In this document: positions 1 to 5,109 of the stretch, one piece after another | Position numbering within the stretch: the stretch's first letter is position 1 | Layout of the letters: each line of letters begins with the position of its first letter | From: an uncultured Pseudomonadota bacterium | Lineage (GTDB): Bacteria; Lernaellota; Lernaellaia; Lernaellales; Lernaellaceae | Assembly (NCBI GenBank): GCA_937967875.1 | Contig: CALBTQ010000410.1 | Coordinates: 1 to 5,109 of the forward strand | DNA length: 5,109 bases | Direction of reading: 5' to 3' | Program-made: the position numbers and the translations under genes | Notes under the pieces: model-generated | Database searches by the model: none | Seen by the model: only the letters and a program-made list of their open reading frames with translations | Told to the model about the DNA's origin: nothing

Positions 1-1
1 C

Positions 2-1025
<1,024 letters not shown>

Positions 1026-1026
<1 letters not shown>

Positions 1027-1802
1027 CAGTCGCACCTCGCCGCGTGTTTGTCGATGGCCAACGATTCCGCGCCGAACAATTCGCCCAGACGCGCCGGGTC
1101 GCATAAAATTTTCGGGTTGCCATGGAACGTTACGGCGCGGTTGATGCCGGTGGCCACGTCGGCCACGCGCAGGATCATCGCGATGTCGTGCCCGACCATC
1201 AGGACGGTCAGGTTCCGCTCGCGTTGCAGGCGCAGCAGGATGTCCTCGAACATTTGCGCGCCTTGTTCGTCGACGTTGCTGGCCGGCTCGTCCAGCAGCA
1301 AAAACTCGGGCAGGGGCGTCAACGCCTGCGCCAGCAGCACCCGTCGCAATTCGCCGCCCGACAGGCCGCCGATCAGCCGGTCGATCAGGTGGTCGGTCTG
1401 CGTCAGCGCCAGCGTTTCGGCGATCTGCCGGCGCACTTTTTTCGCGCTGCCGAAAAACACGGGCCGCCGGCGCAGCATGAGGGCCAGGAAATCGCCGACG
1501 GTCATCGGCAGCGCCCGGTCGAAATCCAGAAATTGCGGCACGTAGCCGATGCGCCCGTCGCCGCGAAAGTTGAAGCGGATCGTGCCCCGGTGCGGCATGC
1601 CGCCCATGATGCTGCGGATCAGCGTTGTTTTTCCCGCGCCGTTGGGGCCGATCAACGCGTGGATCGACGCGGGACGGACGGCGAAGCTCACGTCGGCCAG
1701 TATGCGGTTGCCGCCCAGCGTGACGCTGAGGTTGTCCACTTCCAACAAGGGCGTCGCGCCGCCGGATTCGCTTACCTGGCCGGTTTGTTTATCCACGCGC
1801 AT
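1026..1802 (-). CDS. Metal ABC transporter ATP-binding protein (ZnuC/MntB-like)
   Basis: Cytoplasmic ATPase that powers the metal importer. All nucleotide-binding motifs are present in its 258 residues: Walker A GPNGAGKTT (52-60), Q-loop YVPQ (Q90), ABC signature LSGGE (147-151), Walker B FLLLDE (167-172), D-loop SNVD (175-178) and switch histidine H205. The last sits in GHD rather than the more usual SHD. The length is normal for the family, so the subunit should be active. The ATG at 1802 lies 14 bases inside the end of the binding-protein gene, with a modest AAAGG (1812-1816) 9 nt upstream. Its stop overlaps the permease start. Similarity and gene order (binding protein, ATPase, permease) match the zinc/manganese/iron cluster of importers. 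The ATPase does not tell which metal is carried. Confidence 0.95.
1033..1038 (-). promoter_or_regulatory. Ribosome binding site of the permease gene
   Basis: GAGGTG on the minus strand lies 6 nt before the ATG at 1026 and inside the end of the ATPase gene. With the TGATG stop/start overlap it fixes the permease start and suggests translational coupling. It argues against the longer frame that opens at 1104. Confidence 0.75.
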
Positions 1803-2709
1803 CGGTCAATGCCTTTACGATCGTGTCCAGGTTGCGCTGCATGTCCTGCTCGAACTTTTCTTTGACATAGGGCCCGTTGGAGATGTGCGTCAGCGTGTAG
1901 ATCCGGCAGCCGGTCTCCTGGAAGATGATGTCCACATACTTTTTCTGGTAATCCATTTCGGAAAACAGCACTTGTACGTCGGCCTGCTTGATGCGCTTGA
2001 TCGTGTCCTGCAATTGGCGCGGGCTGGGTTCGATGCCGTGCCGGGGCTGAATGACTGCGTCGATCTTCAATCCCAACTCCTGCATGAGGTACGCATAGCC
2101 GTCGTGCACCGTCGCGATGCGCAACCTGGCCGGGTCGAGTCGGTTGATCTTGGCCAGCGCGTCGGCCTGCATGCGCCGCAAACGCTTGGCGTAGGCGCGG
2201 GCGTTGGTTTTGTATAACGCGGCGTTGGCCGGCGCGAGTTTACCCAGCTCGTCGGCCAGCGTGTTGATCTGCTGAATCGCTCCGGTAATCGAAATGTACG
2301 TGTGACTGTTGTACGCCACCTTTTTCTCGCCGCTTTCGAAGGCGTAGGTCTGCTCGTGCACCGCGATCAGCGGCAATCCCTTGTGCGGATCGAGAACGGT
2401 CATGTCCTCGCGCCCGGCGGCCTTGAGCATCGGATTGATGTAATCGTCGTGCCCCAGGCCGTTGCGCACCAGCACGTCGATTTCCTTGAGCTTGGCCAGA
2501 TCGGTCGGCTTGGGTTGGTAGGTGTGCGGATCCGAACCGGGCGGGATGATCGGCTCCACGATTGCCGTCTCGCCGACGATCTCACTGACCCACGAGTAGT
2601 ATGCATGCAGCGTCACGCCGATTTTCAACGGTCCGGCGGCATGACTGTTCGCGCCGGATAGCGCGATGAGAAAAAGGCTTGTCGCCAGCAGCAACGCGAA
2701 TCGTTTCAT
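1789..2709 (-). CDS. Periplasmic metal-binding protein of the ABC importer (cluster A-I, ZnuA/TroA-like)
   Basis: Solute-binding protein of 306 residues that captures a divalent metal in the periplasm and delivers it to the permease. Residues 1-24 are a signal peptide (MKR, hydrophobic core, cleavage near SHA-AG). There is no lipobox cysteine, so the protein should be soluble. Likely metal ligands are H62 in PGSDPHTYQP, H136 in NSHTYIS and H202 in VHDGYAYL. The C-terminal Asp usual in ZnuA/TroA is replaced by T274-H275 in YTLTHISNGPY, so H275 may serve instead. H224 in QPRHGIEPSP also fits a known sub-branch of the family. The loop before H136 is short and lacks the His/Asp-rich stretch common in ZnuA. 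The ATG at 2709 has GGAGGT 5 nt upstream and overlaps the previous stop as ATGA. The family is certain; zinc is likely, manganese or another metal possible. Confidence 0.94.
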   Translation of the reverse strand: MKRFALLLATSLFLIALSGANSHAAGPLKIGVTLHAYYSWVSEIVGETAIVEPIIPPGSDPHTYQPKPTDLAKLKEIDVLVRNGLGHDDYINPMLKAAGREDMTVLDPHKGLPLIAVHEQTYAFESGEKKVAYNSHTYISITGAIQQINTLADELGKLAPANAALYKTNARAYAKRLRRMQADALAKINRLDPARLRIATVHDGYAYLMQELGLKIDAVIQPRHGIEPSPRQLQDTIKRIKQADVQVLFSEMDYQKKYVDIIFQETGCRIYTLTHISNGPYVKEKFEQDMQRNLDTIVKALTDARG

Positions 2710-3383
2710 CCTTCACCTCCGCCGGGAACGGGCGTCGGGGTTTGCACCGTTTGCGGTTTGGTCAGCACCGGATCGTCCGGGCGCACCACCCAGAACCAGC
2801 CGGCTTCCGGCAGGCGTTCGCCGGGGTAGGCGCGATTGGCTTCCGGGAACATCCACACCTGGATGGCCACTTGTTCGTTGGGGTCGTAATCGATGCCCGG
2901 GTGCGGATGCGGATGATATTCCGCGTGCAGGTCGATCACGCGCAACAGCAGCGTGATCGTTTCGCCGCCGCTCGGATCCTGCGCTACGTAATCGATCCAC
3001 GAACCGCCGTCTAAGCTCGACCACACGACGCCCTGTAGCGTGGCCGGCAGAAACTGCGGGGCGAAGGGCGGTACTTCCTCCATCTCCAACAGCTCGACCT
3101 CGGGCCATTGTCCCTCGCGGTTGCGCAAATCGACGATCTCCGGCACCGCCGCGATCATCGCCTGATACAATGTGCGCTGTCCGCCCTGTAGAATGTTGTC
3201 CAGTCGATGGTAGGGCTTCATGAATTGCTGTTCGCTTTCGCCGCTCAACAGCACGAAGCGCAAAGTCATCAACGCGACCAACACGGCCAGCGCCAGCAGT
3301 AGGCCGATCGTCTCCCGCCGCGCCTCCAACGGCGGCACGATCACCTGTTTGCCGACGATCTCCCGTTGTTCCGCCTGACCCAT
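2706..3383 (-). CDS. Single-pass membrane protein with periplasmic histidine cluster, metal-importer associated
   Basis: A 225-residue protein I cannot name with certainty. Residues 1-24 are polar and basic (EARR at 20-23) and precede one hydrophobic segment at about 25-46, so the N-terminus should be cytoplasmic and about 175 residues periplasmic. The outer part has tryptophan-containing blocks (VVWSSLDGGSWIDYV 119-133; GWFWVVRP 195-202), an acidic stretch (EVELLEMEEV 95-104) and the cluster H153, H157, H159, H161 followed by GIDYDP, which looks made for metal binding. The tail is Pro/Thr/Gly-rich. It could belong to the small uncharacterised membrane families found beside zinc importers (possibly DUF6162), but I state this only as a guess. 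The ATG at 3383 has GGAGG (3394-3398) 10 nt upstream; the gene starts 18 nt after the previous gene and ends in a 4-nt overlap with the binding-protein gene. A metal-relay or sensor role is inferred. Confidence 0.85.
   Translation of the reverse strand: MGQAEQREIVGKQVIVPPLEARRETIGLLLALAVLVALMTLRFVLLSGESEQQFMKPYHRLDNILQGGQRTLYQAMIAAVPEIVDLRNREGQWPEVELLEMEEVPPFAPQFLPATLQGVVWSSLDGGSWIDYVAQDPSGGETITLLLRVIDLHAEYHPHPHPGIDYDPNEQVAIQVWMFPEANRAYPGERLPEAGWFWVVRPDDPVLTKPQTVQTPTPVPGGGEG
2715..2720 (-). promoter_or_regulatory. Strong ribosome binding site of the binding-protein gene
   Basis: GGAGGT on the minus strand is 5 nt before the ATG at 2709. It lies inside the last codons of the upstream gene, where it encodes part of the glycine-rich GGGEG end. 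Together with the ATGA overlap it supports coupled translation, and its strength would favour high output of the binding protein. Confidence 0.75.
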
Positions 3384-3401
3384 GCGTCGCGGGCCTCCGT
3401 T

Positions 3402-4622
3402 TTAGAAGTACGACGCTTGTTGCGGCGTGAAGGCCTTTTCGATTTTCCACTCCAGGCCGGCCAGATATTCTTTGTCGATCCACAAATCGCCATAGGCCGG
3501 CGTTTTCACCGATTCGGTGAGGAATATCTTTTCGAACTGCACCAGGTTCGTGTACTTGACCACGTCGCGAAAGAACTGGAAATCGATTTTCGGTTTGAGC
3601 TCATTCAGCGTCGCCGGACCGAATTCGTGTACCACCTGATCCGAGGCCAGGTAGAGGATCTTCGCCACGGCGATTTTGTTTTTGTACCGCTCGGACAACA
3701 CGCCCAGGTGATCCACCTCGTCGGCCATGGCGATCGCCATCGCCATTTGCGTTACACGCGATTGCTTGATGTTGTTCCAGTTCGTGTCGTTGGGGATCGG
3801 CCCGTACACGGCCAGGAAATCGCGCAGCAGAATCGGCGTGCCGTTGATCATGGCGATCGGCGTGTCCGGGGAAACGTTCAGGCTGTCGATCTTCTCGAAC
3901 AGCCGCTCGTATTTGGTGTTCTTTTGCAGATCCTGCCGGTATTTGATCCACCGCTTTTTCACTTCCTTACGCTGGAATTCGTGCGCTGCATCCGGATCGC
4001 GATAGTGCGCCTCGATGTTCGCCCGTTCGCTCTTTTTCAGCGAAACGATGAACGTGCGCAGCCCCATAATGGTCGGTTCGAAATCGCCGAAGCTCACCAG
4101 GTCTTCGAGAAAATCGCCCTTGGCGTGCTGTGCGTAGGTGTTGAGCACCGCGACGACCGCCGGATCGCGATCGCGCTTGGCCTTGACGGCTTTGTCGTTA
4201 TAGAGCATCAACCGTCCGTACAGGTCGGCTTGCCGGAGCACCCATTCGTCGATGCGCTGTTTGTATTCCGGCGACGACGGTCCCAATCTCATCAGACGCG
4301 GCATCAGGTCGTTGATGTCAGTGGGGTAGTAGCGTGACAGCCCTTCGGCAACCCAGTAGTGCAACAAAAAGTCGCGCTGCAGCAGGTCGGCCTTCATCTG
4401 AAAGGCGCCGACGCTCTGGATGTAATTGAAAAACTCCGCGCGCCCGGCCGACAATCCGGCGATCTTGATCACCGGCTGAGCGGGGGCAGTTGTTTGCTTG
4501 GGAGTGATTTTAAATTGGATTTCCGCCTTGCCGTGTCCGCCGTGGGCGAACGCCGTAGCGCTTGTGAATAGGACCATCACCCCGATCAACGACGCAATGA
4601 AAAGGTTATTTTTCAACTGCAT
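3402..4622 (-). CDS. Exported SurA-N-like (PPIase-less foldase type) protein, first gene of the metal importer operon
   Basis: A 406-residue exported protein. Residues 1-26 are a signal peptide (MQLKNN, hydrophobic core, cleavage after AFA), giving a predicted mature N-terminus HGGHGK, a possible metal-binding tip. Residues 256-274 (IAMINGTPILLRDFLAVYG) and the helices after them resemble the N-terminal chaperone domain of SurA, PpiD and PrsA (VNG-x-x-I-x-x-x-x-F). Residues 51-70 (VIKIAGLSAGRAEFFNYIQS) look like a divergent second copy. No parvulin catalytic domain is visible. The middle (about 195-245) is highly charged and helical. The frame opens at an ATG at 4712, but that start would lie within the promoter and put 30 polar residues before the signal peptide; the ATG at 4622 has AGGAG 5 nt upstream. 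Its place ahead of an importer suggests help in folding, loading or metal supply. This is inference; the exact family is unknown to me. Confidence 0.88.
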   Translation of the reverse strand: MQLKNNLFIASLIGVMVLFTSATAFAHGGHGKAEIQFKITPKQTTAPAQPVIKIAGLSAGRAEFFNYIQSVGAFQMKADLLQRDFLLHYWVAEGLSRYYPTDINDLMPRLMRLGPSSPEYKQRIDEWVLRQADLYGRLMLYNDKAVKAKRDRDPAVVAVLNTYAQHAKGDFLEDLVSFGDFEPTIMGLRTFIVSLKKSERANIEAHYRDPDAAHEFQRKEVKKRWIKYRQDLQKNTKYERLFEKIDSLNVSPDTPIAMINGTPILLRDFLAVYGPIPNDTNWNNIKQSRVTQMAMAIAMADEVDHLGVLSERYKNKIAVAKILYLASDQVVHEFGPATLNELKPKIDFQFFRDVVKYTNLVQFEKIFLTESVKTPAYGDLWIDKEYLAGLEWKIEKAFTPQQASYF

Positions 4623-4627
4623 TGGTG

Positions 4628-4634
4628 CTCCTCT
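4628..4634 (-). promoter_or_regulatory. Ribosome binding site of the first operon gene
   Basis: AGAGGAG on the minus strand lies 5 nt before the ATG at 4622. It decides the start, because the first residues from this ATG form a standard signal peptide. The in-frame ATGs further upstream have no such site, and the one at 4712 overlaps the -35 element. Confidence 0.8.
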
Positions 4635-4684
4635 TTTTCGTCGGGTCATATATTTTTCAATACAACGAGTCTTTTGTTTATCAG

Positions 4685-4712
4685 AGCATAAGTCCTCTTT
4701 ATGCCATGTCAA
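4685..4712 (-). promoter_or_regulatory. Sigma70-type promoter of the metal importer operon
   Basis: On the minus strand a perfect -35 box TTGACA (4712-4707) is followed after 16 bp by TATGCT (4690-4685), which matches the -10 consensus at four of six bases. A start of transcription would be near 4678, giving a leader of about 55 nt. The promoter begins only about 10 nt after the stop of the DUF2202 gene, in the one AT-rich gap of the window, and faces the five-gene operon. No comparable promoter is visible in the gaps or overlaps further down, which supports a single transcript. Confidence 0.65.
4686..4704. promoter_or_regulatory. Inverted repeat, candidate operator in the operon promoter
   Basis: GCATAA, 7 nt, TTATGC: perfect 6-bp arms in a 19-bp palindrome that fills the promoter spacer and overlaps the -10 box. 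The overall length and position suit a dimeric repressor of the Fur/Zur/MntR kind, which would block RNA polymerase when metal is abundant. The sequence does not match the Zur or Fur consensus closely enough for me to name the regulator. Six-bp arms can arise by chance in AT-rich DNA, but the placement is suggestive. Confidence 0.45.
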
Positions 4713-4721
4713 ATTTTGTGA

Positions 4722-5063
4722 TTACCGGCGATAGTAACCGCCGCCGCCCTGGCCGCGTCCCCGGCCTTGCCCCTGGCCTTGCCCGCGCCCCATGTCGTCC
4801 TCACGGTCGACGCACCGTTCAAAAGCGGGCAGGTGGTTTTTCTCGCTGGCGTTGCGCAGGTACTTGAACGTGTCGCGGATATCTTTTTCCTTCACGAAGC
4901 CGAGAAATTCGTCATACATCTTGATGTTCTCTTTCTCCGCCGCTACGCCCTGTCGGCAGGCTTCCAGCAGGGTGGCCGGCGTCGACAGGCGATCGGCCCA
5001 ATCGTTGGCCGGAATCGACACGCCGTATTGCGTCAACAGCGGCTTGAGCAGCTCGATGTGTCG
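4722..5063 (-). CDS. DUF2202 ferritin-like domain protein, 5' part missing
   Basis: The last 113 residues of a protein of the DUF2202 family, which has a ferritin-like four-helix fold. Recognisable stretches are HIELLKPLLTQYGVSIP (2-18), LLEACRQGVAAEKENIKMYDEFL (32-54) and RNASEKNHLPAFERCV (70-85). E43 and the E74-x-x-H77 pair are in the right places for a diiron-type site, and the contig breaks at the R-H that in relatives ends an earlier E-x-x-H motif. The C-terminus is an unusual low-complexity tail of Gly, Arg and Gln ending in YYRR. The start, any signal peptide and about the first half are lost, because bases from 5064 are adapter. The reading frame runs on into the adapter to an apparent ATG at 5078, which is false. 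It is probably a separate transcription unit from the importer, since a promoter follows its stop; no terminator hairpin is visible. Its biochemical role is not established. Confidence 0.88.
   Translation of the reverse strand, partial: RHIELLKPLLTQYGVSIPANDWADRLSTPATLLEACRQGVAAEKENIKMYDEFLGFVKEKDIRDTFKYLRNASEKNHLPAFERCVDREDDMGRGQGQGQGRGRGQGGGGYYRR
4725..4790 (-). repeat. Low-complexity Gly/Arg/Gln repeat at the end of the DUF2202 gene
   Basis: Codes for about 22 residues made of GRGQ-type units, a Gly4 run and YYRR. At the DNA level GGCCTTGCCC occurs twice on the plus strand (4763-4772 and 4775-4784), a 12-nt period that could vary by slippage. Such RG-rich tails are often flexible and can bind nucleic acid or polyanions, but nothing here shows that function. 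Confidence 0.7.
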
Positions 5064-5109
5064 AGATCGGAAGAGCACACGTCTGAACTCCAGTCACCGA
5101 ATACGATCT
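5064..5109 (+). other. Illumina TruSeq adapter and index (contamination)
   Basis: AGATCGGAAGAGCACACGTC and the following 14 bases (to 5097) match the TruSeq read-1 adapter exactly. Next comes an 8-nt sample index CGAATACG (5098-5105) and then ATCT, the first bases of the downstream flow-cell part. This is untrimmed read-through, not genomic sequence; genuine sequence ends at 5063. Confidence 0.98.

Noticed and set aside
1027..1104. N-terminal extension of the permease to the ATG at 1104
   Set aside because: It lies wholly inside the ATPase gene, is Arg/Gly-rich, and lacks the coupling and ribosome binding site seen at 1026.
3366..4337. Open plus-strand frame of 323 codons
   Set aside because: Antisense of the SurA-N-like gene, which has a signal peptide, ribosome binding site and operon context. 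The plus-strand product has biased composition typical of a shadow frame.
4645..4665. TATT-GAAA-AATA short palindrome in the operon leader (minus strand)
   Set aside because: Only 4-bp arms in AT-rich DNA, with no stable hairpin or known operator pattern.
4623..4712. N-terminal extension of the SurA-N-like protein to the ATG at 4712
   Set aside because: The extension would overlap the -35 box and place 30 polar residues before an ordinary signal peptide; the ATG at 4622 has a good ribosome binding site.
4623..4721. Terminator hairpin or riboswitch in the leader
   Set aside because: No GC-rich stem followed by a T run is visible on the minus strand, and the leader of about 55 nt is too short for a known metal riboswitch.
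5064..5097. Minus-strand start codons at 5078 and 5097
   Set aside because: Both lie in the sequencing adapter.

Overview
This window looks like a complete short contig from a Gram-negative bacterium, probably from a metagenome or single-cell assembly. The main body (about 245-5063) is moderately GC-rich. It encodes exported proteins with cleavable signal peptides and an ABC importer of the metal-ion (ABC-3, cluster 9 / A-I) type. The DUF2202-type gene and the codon use are compatible with a deltaproteobacterial or related lineage, but I cannot place the organism with confidence.

Layout: all genuine genes of the main body are on the minus strand, so they read from right to left. At the right edge is the 3' part of a DUF2202 ferritin-like protein gene (4722-5063), cut by the contig end. 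A short AT-rich gap (4623-4721) follows. It holds a good sigma70-type promoter (TTGACA, 16 bp, TATGCT) with a 6-7-6 inverted repeat between and over its elements. Then come five closely packed genes: an exported SurA-N-like protein whose predicted mature N-terminus is HGGHGK (3402-4622); a single-pass membrane protein with a HxxxHxHxH cluster (2706-3383); the periplasmic metal-binding protein (1789-2709); the ATPase (1026-1802); and the permease (1026 down to about 229, 3' end missing). Spacings are 18 nt, a 4-nt ATGA overlap, a 14-nt overlap and a TGATG overlap, so this reads as one operon.

How they may work together: the last three genes form a standard high-affinity importer for zinc, manganese or a similar divalent metal. 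The two promoter-proximal genes are unusual partners. Both carry exposed histidine clusters predicted to lie in the periplasm, and one resembles a chaperone of the SurA/PpiD/PrsA N-terminal type. The binding protein itself lacks the His-rich loop typical of ZnuA. I infer, without proof, that the two extra proteins collect or hand over metal, or help fold and load the binding protein.

Both ends of the window are artefactual. Bases 5064-5109 are Illumina TruSeq adapter plus an 8-nt index. Bases 2-244 are an internal fragment of rpoB on the plus strand, with far more GC-rich codon use, fused into the permease gene through about 13 nt of shared sequence. That join is most likely an assembly or amplification chimera. 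Neither end should be read as biology.
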